This document shows positions 7,687-16,057 of a stretch of 64,000 nucleotides of DNA, in pieces (the first letter of the stretch is position 1; the number at the start of each line of letters is the position of its first letter). The notes under the pieces were generated by a model that ran no database searches, was not told where the DNA came from, and was given only the letters and a program-made list of their open reading frames with translations. This stretch comes from Halobacillus litoralis (lineage in GTDB: Bacteria; Bacillota; Bacilli; Bacillales; Halobacillaceae). The position numbers were made by a program, and so were the translations under genes. The stretch is taken from positions 2,598,001-2,662,000 of the forward strand of contig NZ_CP129016.1 in the NCBI RefSeq assembly GCF_020524085.2, given 5' to 3'.

Positions 7687-8412
7687 ATGAACTATATCAA
7701 AGCGATCAACGCCTTCTACGATCACCAGGAATTCAACCCTCTGACTTCTGCCGCCATCAACCTTTGGCACAGCCTCATGCATGTGAATAACAATTCCCGC
7801 TGGAAAAAAGAATTTACGGCTTCGATGACCGTCCTTTGTCTGAAGTCCAACTTGAGCGAGAGCAGCATTCGTAAAGCACGCAAGGAACTCGTGGAGAAAG
7901 GGTATGTGACGTTCACTTCGAGACCGGGCAACCAGGCTCCCATCTATCGGATCCTCCCTTTATATGAAGAAATGGACAGCGAGAGCGACAGTGTGGAGGA
8001 GACCAGTGGCGGCAAGTCGAACGGCAGTGATACCGGCAAGTCGAACACATTAAGTAAACAAAACGAAAAGAAAGAAAAAGAAGCAGTAGTAGAAACGACA
8101 GCTGAGAATCCCCACCATTTTTACGAAAACAATATCGGGACGTTGTCGCCGTTCATCGCAGAAAAAGTCACTCAGTGGTGTGAAGAGATGTCTGATGAAC
8201 TCGTCATCCAATCGATGAAGCTTGCGGTGGAGAGCAACAAGCCTTTCTTCAGCTATTGTGAAGGCATTCTGAAACAGTGGCAGCAAGCGGGCGTGCGGAC
8301 TTTGAGAGCAGCGGAACGAGCTCAGGAAACTCACAAGAAAAAGAGGACCACTTCGAAGCATGAGAAAAACAAATCGGTGTTCAATAAGTTGAAAGAGGAG
8401 GTGCAGGTATGA
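7687..8412 (+). CDS. DnaD-like replication initiation protein (phage replisome organizer type)
   Basis: The 241-residue product has an N-terminal winged-helix part (residues about 5-95: LTSAAINLWHSLMH, then LSESSIRKARKELVEKGYV), an acidic low-complexity linker, and a DnaD-type C-terminal domain (about 135-205: FYENNIGTLSPFIAEKVTQW, then FSYCEGILKQWQQAGVRT). Such proteins recruit helicase loader and helicase at phage or plasmid origins. ATG 7687 follows AGGAG. The stop overlaps the next gene by 4 bases (ATGA), indicating translational coupling in a three-gene replication operon. Confidence 0.85.
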   Translation: MNYIKAINAFYDHQEFNPLTSAAINLWHSLMHVNNNSRWKKEFTASMTVLCLKSNLSESSIRKARKELVEKGYVTFTSRPGNQAPIYRILPLYEEMDSESDSVEETSGGKSNGSDTGKSNTLSKQNEKKEKEAVVETTAENPHHFYENNIGTLSPFIAEKVTQWCEEMSDELVIQSMKLAVESNKPFFSYCEGILKQWQQAGVRTLRAAERAQETHKKKRTTSKHEKNKSVFNKLKEEVQV

Positions 8413-8741
8413 AGAGAGAAGAAGCTATCGAGGTGCTCGAGACGATCAGTGAATTGTATCCGCAGAAATTCGATATCACTGAGCGTGTCGCGAATATGCT
8501 GATTCCGAAGCTTTTGGAGATGGATTATAGAGGGGTGATGGCCAAGCTTTCCGATTTCGCCGTCCGTAGTCCGTTCCCACCGACCATCGGAGAAATCGCT
8601 GTCTATCAACCTGAGGAAAACCGTCACTTGGAGCAGATGAAAGTGTGGGAAGCGGAAGCAGCGGAAGTTTCTGATGAGATCCGCCAGCGGTTCATGGCCA
8701 AGCTCCGTTCGCTGGCAGAGGAGAAGTCCCATGAGTCATAA
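8409..8741 (+). CDS. G39P-like replicative helicase loader
   Basis: The 110-residue protein is small, helical and acidic, beginning MKREEAIEVLETISELYPQK and containing MLIPKLLEMDYRGVMAKLSD and SPFPPTIGEIA. That pattern fits the helicase loader/inhibitor family typified by SPP1 G39P, which holds DnaB-type helicase and delivers it to the organizer. Position supports this: it is coupled to the DnaD-like gene by ATGA and overlaps the DnaB-like gene by 11 bases. The call rests on pattern plus context; sequence similarity in this family is low. Confidence 0.75.
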   Translation: MKREEAIEVLETISELYPQKFDITERVANMLIPKLLEMDYRGVMAKLSDFAVRSPFPPTIGEIAVYQPEENRHLEQMKVWEAEAAEVSDEIRQRFMAKLRSLAEEKSHES

Positions 8742-9969
8742 TCTACAGACGGAACAGGCCGTGTTAGGTATTTTTCTCGTCAACGGGGAGAAAATCAAGC
8801 AGACAACGCTCGCCCCTGAGCACTTCACACGACACGACCATCGACGCATTTTCCTAGCGATGCAGCAGGTGGACAACAACGGAACGCCAGTGGATATGGT
8901 GACGGTCACAACGAGTCTTGGAGATGAAATTGCCCAGGTGGGGGGAGTGAGCTACTTGTTAGGGCTGGCCGAATCTGTGCCGACGACCGAGAACTTCCAC
9001 TTCTATGAAAAACTCCTCGTCGAATCCTACACGAACCAACAAATGAGGCAGTCGGCGATGGAGTACATCGAGAATCCGAGTGCTGATGCGCTGCTTGGCT
9101 TGAAACAGCAGCTCCATCTGATGGATCAGGACCCGGAAGCGGATGAGCAGACGGTGAAAGAGCAGCTCAGTGACATCGCAATCGAGATGATCTCCTTCCC
9201 CGTACAAACAGGATTAGCCACAGGATTCGAAGATTATGACAAAATGACCGGAGGCGCGCAGCGTGGCGATTTGATCATCGTCGCCGCCCGGCCCTCGATG
9301 GGGAAGACCGCCTTCGCCTTGAATATCGCCATGAACCATTGCAAGAACGGAGGAGCCGTCGACCTGTTCAGTCTGGAAATGGGATCCAAGCAGCTGCTGC
9401 AGCGGATGATTTCTTCCGAAGCACGCATCGACGGGCAGAAGTGGCGTTCGATGTGTTTCTCCACCGAAGACTACAAACGTTCCTTCCACGCCATCGGTGA
9501 AATCGCCGAGTGGGATCTGTCCATCCACGAGCGCCAACAAACGGTCCAGAACATCACGACGAAAATCAGAGCGTCCGTAGCTTCCGACCCCGACCATGAT
9601 CATCTCATCATCATTGATTACTTGCAGCTGATGAACGTCAAAGGCCGCTATGAACGCCGCGACCTCGAAGTCGGCGCCATCACCCGTGAATTAAAACTCC
9701 TCGCTCGTGAACTCAACATCCCGATCATCCTCCTCTCCCAACTCTCCCGAAGTGTCGAACAGCGCCAGGACAAACGCCCGATGATGTCGGACTTGAGGGA
9801 GTCAGGAAACATTGAACAGGACGCTGACGTTATCAGTTTTTTGTACCGCGACGACTACTATTCGCAGGAAGGCAGTGATGTAGTGGAGGTGATTTTGAGG
9901 AAGCAGAGGAATGGACCGGTGGGGACTGTAATGATGGGATTTGAGAAAGAGTGTGGCCGTTTCGCGTGA
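8731..9969 (+). CDS. DnaB-like replicative DNA helicase
   Basis: The 412-residue protein has the N-terminal DnaB primase-interaction domain (LQTEQAVLGIFLVNG, then HFTRHDHRRIFLAM) and the RecA-type motor: Walker A ARPSMGKTAFAL, DLFSLEMG, DHLIIIDYLQLM (Walker B), LSQLSRSVEQRQDKRPMMSDLRESG and IEQDADVI. It is about 40 residues shorter than chromosomal DnaB, at the usual length of phage-type paralogs. ATG 8731 is preceded by GAGGAG; a longer frame from 8674 reads through the coding part of the loader gene and is rejected. It is the third gene of the cassette. The housekeeping dnaB is expected elsewhere. Confidence 0.93.
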   Translation: MSHNLQTEQAVLGIFLVNGEKIKQTTLAPEHFTRHDHRRIFLAMQQVDNNGTPVDMVTVTTSLGDEIAQVGGVSYLLGLAESVPTTENFHFYEKLLVESYTNQQMRQSAMEYIENPSADALLGLKQQLHLMDQDPEADEQTVKEQLSDIAIEMISFPVQTGLATGFEDYDKMTGGAQRGDLIIVAARPSMGKTAFALNIAMNHCKNGGAVDLFSLEMGSKQLLQRMISSEARIDGQKWRSMCFSTEDYKRSFHAIGEIAEWDLSIHERQQTVQNITTKIRASVASDPDHDHLIIIDYLQLMNVKGRYERRDLEVGAITRELKLLARELNIPIILLSQLSRSVEQRQDKRPMMSDLRESGNIEQDADVISFLYRDDYYSQEGSDVVEVILRKQRNGPVGTVMMGFEKECGRFA

Positions 9970-10524
9970 CTTGGATACTGTGAGTCATACAAAACTAACA
10001 ATGGGTAGATGACCGATTGCAAGGAAAGATAACAGGTTTAAAAAAGAACATAAACTTCTTTTAAGCTTTCTACGGATTTTGATGATGATTAGTTGTAAAC
10101 AGACATTAAAACGACTTAAGTAAAAGTCTCTGCCACGACTTCTCTAAAATATACACGTTTTGGAGGGCAGATACTTCACTCGTCTTTCTCAGAGAATTAA
10201 TTATCCCCCTCATCATAATTTAAATCACCCTTTTTAAAAGGTTCTTTATGGTTTGATACATGGGTATTTCCATGGGGGCTATTTGTCCAACATTTTGATG
10301 TCGACTTCCAATAAATAGCCAGATAATATGATTTTTGCATTTCGCATTTATAAGAGGAAAGGTTTTCAAAGTTATAGATTTCAATTATTGATTTACATCA
10401 TTTTGAAATAATATAATAATTTTTCTTTTAATACCCTTATTTAACTAGTAAAATAGTAGTGTAGCTGATAACTCAATTGAACCCTGAAGGGACAATATTT
10501 ATAAATAATAATGGAGGAGAAATT
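9970..10524. other. 555-bp intergenic stretch before the restriction island
   Basis: No frame with a ribosome binding site was seen. Base composition drops from the GC-richer primosome cassette to AT-rich sequence here, marking the probable left edge of the island. No att-like repeat or tRNA was recognised. Confidence 0.5.
10388..10417 (+). promoter_or_regulatory. putative sigma-A promoter of the GHKL ATPase operon
   Basis: TTGATT (10388-10393), 18 bases, TATAAT (10412-10417), about 105 bases before ATG 10525. The match is good in both boxes but the region is AT-rich, so chance matches are possible. Confidence 0.4.
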
Positions 10525-12900
10525 ATGAATATTAATTTAACACCTAACCCAAGAATACTTCAAATGTTGGGGCAAATCGATTTTGAGAATTGGCAATGTA
10601 TTGCTGAATTAATTGACAATTCGGTGGATGCCCTTTTAAAAGATTTTAAAATGAATGGTGAATATAAAGGTGAAATAATGGTGGATATACCTAAGCATTC
10701 AGAATTCATAAAAGGGCGGCCTATTACTGTTTGGGATAATGGGCCGGGAATGGATGTAACACAATTAGAAAACGCATTGAAAGCAGGTTTTAGTAGTAAT
10801 GATCCCGTTTCAAATTTGGGTTTGTTTGGCATGGGGTTCAACATAGCGACTGCAAGGATTGGTCAAAAAACAACTGTCTATAGTTCAAAAAAGGGAGCTA
10901 CAGAAGAAGTAGGTATAGAAATTGATTTTGCAGAAATGGCACAAAGTCAGAGTTTTATAAGACCAGTTTTAACTAGACCTAAGGATAACTCCTACACTAG
11001 TGGGACAACAATTAAAATATACCAATTAAAAGATAGAGTTAGCCACCTAGGGCAGCAAGGACTTGCTTCACTAAGAAAAAAACTTAATTCTGTCTACTCA
11101 AAATTATTACGTGATCATAGTGTTGATATAATAATTAATGGGGAAAATCTCATTCCAAACAAAAAATGTATATGGGCTCCTGAACGATATGTTGTAAGAA
11201 ATGGTGAAAAAATATTCTCCTATATTGAAGTAGATGAAGATTTAGGTAACATGTATTTTTGCTCCAATTGTTGGTTATGGTTAGACACACCTCACATAGA
11301 AGGTGAATCTCCTGTTTGTCGAATTTGTGATTCAAGCACATTAGTCAATAAAAGAGAAAGAAAACTTACAGGTTGGTTAGGGATACAAAGATATTTTGAT
11401 ATGGAAAACTTTGGTGTTGATTTTTATCGGAATGGAAGACTGATTGTTAATAATGATAAATCGTTTTTTAATTGGAAGAATCCAGAAACAGGGGAAGTTG
11501 TACTAGAGTATCCTATTGATACTACTCATTGGGGTGGCCGAATTGTAGGAGAGCTAGAAGCAAACTTTCTAACTGTTACATACACTAAAGACAGTATCGA
11601 AAAAAACGATCAACATTGGGATTCGGTTGTCAAACGTCTTCGAGGAGAGGCACCTATCAGGCCGAAGATCGCATCTACAAAAGGATATCCTAAGAATATC
11701 ACTCCAATAGCACGCTTGTTTAGTGGTTATAGAAAAGGGAAAAAGCCTGGCTATGAGGATCTCCTTCCCGGGAAGTACAATCATAAATATAACAAGTGGG
11801 AAGCAAGTAATGCAGAACCTAAGGCGTGGGCTGAATTATTTTATAAAGGTGACGAAAACTATCAGGATGATACTAAGTGGTGGCAAATGGTCGAAGAAGC
11901 TGAAGCAGGCAGAAGATCCAGTACCGGAGACCCAACAGACCCAACAGACCCAACAGACCCAACAGACCCAACAGACCCAACAGACCCAACAGACCCGACA
12001 GATCCGACAGATCCGACAGATCCGACAGATCCGACAGACCCAGAAGAAAAAACTAATCCCGAAAAAGATATTTCTATTGATGATGAAATAGATGATGGAA
12101 ACCCTAAAAAAGAAAAAACGGAACTACTAATTAAAGATGAAACTTTAAGTGGGCAATATTCTTTGGATGACCTTGAAGAAGAACCAATACTCCTAGATGT
12201 TTTTATTGATCCATCACTGAATGATGATCGCCCACTTATAGTAGAAAAACTTAGTCGATCCAATTATCGCACTTACTATAATGAGAATTCTCCATTATTT
12301 CTTAAACATGGAAACAGTGTTAAGGACTGTATCCTGATGGAACTATCGAATAGTTTATTTTTAAGAAAAAACGATCCTGAGGAATGGCCATTTTCAAGAA
12401 TATTTTATAATTTAAAGAATGTATACAGTATTGATGAAGCATTAGATGTCGACACTGTTAAAGAAAGAATTAATTTACTCTTGTTGGAAATTAAGCAAAT
12501 ATTAAGCAATTCCAACAAGGATTTAGATGAAGAAAGAGAATTAGATAAAGAAGATTTAAAAGCTTTACAACGGTCAGTATTGAATAAATTAGGTGAAGGT
12601 GATAATAGGGTTAAACAGTTGGTCAAAACAACTGAGTACTTAACATATATGCCTAATAAGTATGTTATTAAATTTTTTAAAGAGTATCCAGAAATGTTTT
12701 TTGATGGTGTTGTTTGGAATAGGCCATATAATGAAATAAGTGATGAGGAAATCCAAGAGGAAATTGTGGACGAGTTTTACGCATATCTTTCAGATTTACT
12801 ATGGATTTTAGAAAGTGAAGGTGAGAAATATAATATGTCTAGATTTAAAAGAAATGTAGGAAGTCTTGTTGTCTTAGAGGAGATTACATTTAATGGATAA
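10525..12900 (+). CDS. MORC/MutL-like GHKL ATPase of a restriction-type operon
   Basis: The N-terminal GHKL ATPase shows ELIDNSVDA (N box, about 28-36), DNGPGMD (G1) and GLFGMGFNIA (G2), and an S5-like transducer follows. Residues about 246-272 have a CSNC...CRIC zinc ribbon. At about 469-504 lie twelve DPT repeats, then an acidic linker and a helical C-terminal domain. GHKL proteins of the MutL/MORC/Hsp90 type are known in some bacterial restriction systems next to SF2 helicases, as here. ATG 10525 is used because GGAGGAGA precedes it; an upstream extension to 10477 has no site. The stop overlaps the next gene by 8 bases. The likely role is an ATP-driven clamp cooperating with the helicase-nuclease. 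It is AT-rich compared with the cassette before it. Confidence 0.85.
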   Translation: MNINLTPNPRILQMLGQIDFENWQCIAELIDNSVDALLKDFKMNGEYKGEIMVDIPKHSEFIKGRPITVWDNGPGMDVTQLENALKAGFSSNDPVSNLGLFGMGFNIATARIGQKTTVYSSKKGATEEVGIEIDFAEMAQSQSFIRPVLTRPKDNSYTSGTTIKIYQLKDRVSHLGQQGLASLRKKLNSVYSKLLRDHSVDIIINGENLIPNKKCIWAPERYVVRNGEKIFSYIEVDEDLGNMYFCSNCWLWLDTPHIEGESPVCRICDSSTLVNKRERKLTGWLGIQRYFDMENFGVDFYRNGRLIVNNDKSFFNWKNPETGEVVLEYPIDTTHWGGRIVGELEANFLTVTYTKDSIEKNDQHWDSVVKRLRGEAPIRPKIASTKGYPKNITPIARLFSGYRKGKKPGYEDLLPGKYNHKYNKWEASNAEPKAWAELFYKGDENYQDDTKWWQMVEEAEAGRRSSTGDPTDPTDPTDPTDPTDPTDPTDPTDPTDPTDPTDPTDPEEKTNPEKDISIDDEIDDGNPKKEKTELLIKDETLSGQYSLDDLEEEPILLDVFIDPSLNDDRPLIVEKLSRSNYRTYYNENSPLFLKHGNSVKDCILMELSNSLFLRKNDPEEWPFSRIFYNLKNVYSIDEALDVDTVKERINLLLLEIKQILSNSNKDLDEERELDKEDLKALQRSVLNKLGEGDNRVKQLVKTTEYLTYMPNKYVIKFFKEYPEMFFDGVVWNRPYNEISDEEIQEEIVDEFYAYLSDLLWILESEGEKYNMSRFKRNVGSLVVLEEITFNG
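11929..12036 (+). repeat. 9-bp minisatellite encoding (Asp-Pro-Thr)12
   Basis: Twelve 9-bp units lie inside the GHKL gene: the first seven are GACCCAACA, the eighth GACCCGACA, the last four GATCCGACA. All units keep frame, so slippage would change the linker length without breaking the protein. The two sequence blocks suggest separate expansion events. Confidence 0.95.
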
Positions 12901-14551
12901 ATGGGGTTTTTTGGGAACTGAAAGGGTCTTTAATGGCCCTTGGCAAGCTTTTGAGAGGGCCCTGGGAAGATTATTGGTTCATAAAGGTTGGGAGCATGTA
13001 GCTGTAGTTGGGGGTTCAGGTGATAACGGTGCTGATGTAATTGCTTCAAATGGAAAGAAAGAAATGGTTTATCAAGTCAAATATAGAAGTAAAGGCGGTG
13101 CAGTCGGTAAGGAGATTGTTGAAGATGTTAAGCGGGCGATGGAGTTTTACAATATTAATAATGGTTGTGTAGTTACCAATGGATATTTAAGTAAGGGAGC
13201 ACTAGATTATCTGAAAAATCTTAAGAAGAGTGCATATAATGTTTCATTTATTGAAGGTAGAAGGCTGTTAGCTATCAATGACAACCTCCCATTATGGCCG
13301 GTTTCTAATCATGAACTTAGAGAATATCAAGCTCTTGCGCTAAATAGCATTTTACAGTCTTTCAGAAATGGGGACCGTTCTGCTTTATTAGTGCTCGCAA
13401 CAGGGCTCGGGAAAACTTTTGTAGCTGGAAAATTTTTATCTCAAGTTTATCGAAGATATAGTGACATGAAAGTATTAATATTAGCAAATAAAGATGATTT
13501 AATAAAACAGTTTGATACAGCATTATGGCCACACTTGCCAAAAGGGATTGCGACTCACTTATGGGATGAACAGGAAAAACCTAAATTTAATGAGGGAACT
13601 ACATTAGCTACATTCCAGAGTGTATTTAATCAGATTAAATCCAATAGATCACTTCCAGATTATAATATTGTTATCATAGATGAATGCCATCACGCGGGAG
13701 CAGATACTTATAAAGCAGTTATTGAACATATATCACCTGATTTTTTACTTGGGATGACTGCAACGCCTTTCAGGACAGATGATAGGGATATTACAGAGAT
13801 ATTTGGTAAACCTGTTTACTCTATGGATATTATTAAAGGGATGAAACATGGTTTCCTTGCAAGAGTGGATTATCGTATTTACACAGATAATATTGATTGG
13901 GACTTTGTAGAAAAAAATAGCAAGAAATCGTTAACTGTAAAGGATTTAAATAAAAAATTATTTATCCCAAGTAGAGACGATGAAATTATTACTCTAATTA
14001 AAAATGTTTGGGAAAAAGAAAGAGTTAATAGAGCAATTTTATTCTGTGCTAGCATAGAACATTGTATGCAAATGGAAAAAAGCTTGTTAAGTTATGGTTA
14101 TAAAGCAAGGGCTTTATTTGCTGGCTTAGATCCGTGGGCACGAGAAAAGTATCTCAGGGAATTTAGACAAGGAAAAATCGATATGCTATTGGCAGTAGAT
14201 ATATTGAATGAAGGAATAGATATTCCTGAAGTTGATCTAGTTATCTTTTTGAGAGTAACACATAGTCGTATTATTTTTTTACAACAGTTAGGAAGAGGAC
14301 TACGATTGAGCCCAGGAAAGAAAAAAGTGACAGTTTTAGATTTTGTAACTGATATAAAAAGGGTTGCTTCTTTATTAAGCTTATCTAAACAAGGTAAAGA
14401 ATATAAAGAAGATGGTGTAGAAGTATTAGATTTAAATAATTTCAGTATAAACTTTAGTGATACAACTTCCGAATCTTTACTAGAAGCAATTATAAAAGAC
14501 AAATTTGAAATTGAAGATTATGATGATGCTTCTGAATTGTTTTTACCTTAG
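12893..14551 (+). CDS. Mrr-like nuclease fused to a superfamily II helicase
   Basis: Residues about 5-125 form a restriction-endonuclease-like Mrr domain: GSGDNGADVI (Asp48), then YQVKYRS (Gln61-x-Lys63), the D...QxK active-site form. Residues about 140-500 are an SF2 DEAD/DEAH helicase: LREYQ, ATGLGKT (169-175), DECHHAG (263-269), MTATPFR, GIDIPEVD and QQLGRGLR. Such proteins translocate on DNA and cut, or act with partner nucleases. The start ATG overlaps the GHKL gene, and the next gene begins 11 bases after the stop, so all three form one operon. All motor motifs look intact. Confidence 0.92.
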   Translation: MDKWGFLGTERVFNGPWQAFERALGRLLVHKGWEHVAVVGGSGDNGADVIASNGKKEMVYQVKYRSKGGAVGKEIVEDVKRAMEFYNINNGCVVTNGYLSKGALDYLKNLKKSAYNVSFIEGRRLLAINDNLPLWPVSNHELREYQALALNSILQSFRNGDRSALLVLATGLGKTFVAGKFLSQVYRRYSDMKVLILANKDDLIKQFDTALWPHLPKGIATHLWDEQEKPKFNEGTTLATFQSVFNQIKSNRSLPDYNIVIIDECHHAGADTYKAVIEHISPDFLLGMTATPFRTDDRDITEIFGKPVYSMDIIKGMKHGFLARVDYRIYTDNIDWDFVEKNSKKSLTVKDLNKKLFIPSRDDEIITLIKNVWEKERVNRAILFCASIEHCMQMEKSLLSYGYKARALFAGLDPWAREKYLREFRQGKIDMLLAVDILNEGIDIPEVDLVIFLRVTHSRIIFLQQLGRGLRLSPGKKKVTVLDFVTDIKRVASLLSLSKQGKEYKEDGVEVLDLNNFSINFSDTTSESLLEAIIKDKFEIEDYDDASELFLP

Positions 14552-14562
14552 GAGAATTTACA

Positions 14563-15495
14563 GTGAATGTTATATCTTTATTAAATATAATTAATATACA
14601 AGAGTGTTTATACAATCAATCTTTTAATAAAAACTGGGAGAGATATAATTATTATATAAAGGATTATTTAGGTAGTTATCCAACTCCTAGCAAGGTATTA
14701 AGCCTTGGGAGTGAATTGTCCTCTGTTTTTTTTAAAAGTGACTCGGAAAGAGGGCAAAGTGAGGTGGCAGTTTCTGGTAATGTTTGGTCAAGGCTAATTA
14801 GCTGGTATTTAAATATTAGTTTTTTAGGTACTAATTGTTGGGCTACTAATTCCTTGAATCTTGTCCCTCCACAATTAAAGAGAGCTCTTGAATTAAAGAT
14901 GAATGGAGAGAAAGTTAGCAAATCTAAGGAGATTATTATTATCCAATACCAAGGAAGTAATAACAACAATGTAGTTTTGCCTAATGATCTCTCAAGTGTA
15001 AACTTAAAAGAAACGTATAAAAGACACTATTACCACTTTTTTGAAACAATTAATTTAAATGAGCTTAAAGTAATATTACTTTCACCAAAGACAGCAGCCT
15101 CTGATATGTTGGCTATCCCATTGTTTTGGAATTTTTGTTACAAAGGTAACCAAATGGACAATGTTTTTGATGTGAAAGTAGGGAACAGCGAAGAAAACCC
15201 TGAATGTTTAATTGACAAGAAAGTGTATTATTCAATCGTGACAGTACCTACCGGGAAAGAAGATAAAATTAAAAAGGGAAATATACCGGGCAATGCACAA
15301 ATTAATAAGTTGCAATTATTAGACGGAGGCTTTTATTGGGGAAGGGATAGTTCTAATAAGGTTAAATCATTTGATAACTTTTTCCAAGATAACTTTCAAA
15401 ACACAATTCTTTTTGGAAAAGAAGTTAGTGAGAATTATGAATTTATAGAATATCCGAAATCTATTTATTATAAGCTTTTTAATAAACTAGTGTAG
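14563..15495 (+). CDS. unknown protein of the GHKL/helicase operon (310 aa)
   Basis: The GTG start at 14563 has GGAG 8 bases upstream, 11 bases after the helicase stop, so it is clearly part of the operon. There is no signal peptide or membrane segment. The fold looks mixed alpha/beta: SEVAVSGNVWSRLISWYLN, then KEIIIIQYQG, LKVILLSPKT and IPLFWNFCYKG. I cannot recognise a family. By position it could be a specificity or second nuclease subunit, but I see no PD-(D/E)xK, HNH, GIY-YIG or PLD motif that I would trust. Note the Cys/Trp-rich segment GTNCWATNS. A strong terminator at 15543 closes the operon. Confidence 0.8.
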   Translation: MNVISLLNIINIQECLYNQSFNKNWERYNYYIKDYLGSYPTPSKVLSLGSELSSVFFKSDSERGQSEVAVSGNVWSRLISWYLNISFLGTNCWATNSLNLVPPQLKRALELKMNGEKVSKSKEIIIIQYQGSNNNNVVLPNDLSSVNLKETYKRHYYHFFETINLNELKVILLSPKTAASDMLAIPLFWNFCYKGNQMDNVFDVKVGNSEENPECLIDKKVYYSIVTVPTGKEDKIKKGNIPGNAQINKLQLLDGGFYWGRDSSNKVKSFDNFFQDNFQNTILFGKEVSENYEFIEYPKSIYYKLFNKLV

Positions 15496-15542
15496 TGAAA
15501 CACTTGTAAGATTGTGCAAATAGAAGATTCCTTAGTCATTTT

Positions 15543-15582
15543 AATAATAGCCTTTAACTTTTATAAGTTAAAGGCTATTATT
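15543..15582 (+). terminator. terminator of the GHKL operon
   Basis: AATAATAGCCTTTAACTT (15543-15560), TTAT loop, AAGTTAAAGGCTATTATT (15565-15582): an 18-bp perfect stem followed by TGTTTC. Confidence 0.9.
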
Positions 15583-16057
15583 TGTTTCTAATCTCAATTA
15601 TTACAACTGTTTTCTATTTCTTTTCTATAAAAATCCATTTATCTTTGGATAATTCTCAACGAATTCATATTATATATCCGAATTTCTATAGGATTTTTAC
15701 ATTGTATGAATAATTTAAAGTTTTAATGCAAAGGTTTAATTATGGCTTTATGTACATAATAAACCTTTATATAGTAATATATATAATTATTTATAATAAC
15801 CTGATTATTTGTGAAATTAAAAGTTCTTTATGTATTTGTTTAGGTTTGATAAAATAGCTGTGGTGTTTATCGTTTTTTCTTTAATAAACAATTTCAGGCT
15901 TAGGCAAAAATAGATTTTTCCTTTTTGTAAGGATTAAATACGAGCTTTACATCAACATATTCCTTTATGTTAAATCGCTAAGCTTATCCCTGGAAAAATA
16001 CAAAATATGTAGTATAATGTAGTTTAGTAATATCCTATCTAAAGGAAGTGTTCTAAT
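15583..16057. other. AT-rich leader of the methyltransferase gene
   Basis: No gene was seen. The region is very AT-rich. A TATAAT at 16013-16018 is the best -10 box before ATG 16058, but no convincing -35 box lies 16-18 bases upstream, which could mean activator control by the XRE proteins encoded nearby (inference). Confidence 0.4.

Noticed and set aside
7687..9969. Full prophage
   Set aside because: Only replication genes are present; no integrase, terminase, structural or lysis gene was found on either side.
11929..12036. CRISPR-like array
   Set aside because: The units are 9 bp without spacers and code for a protein linker.
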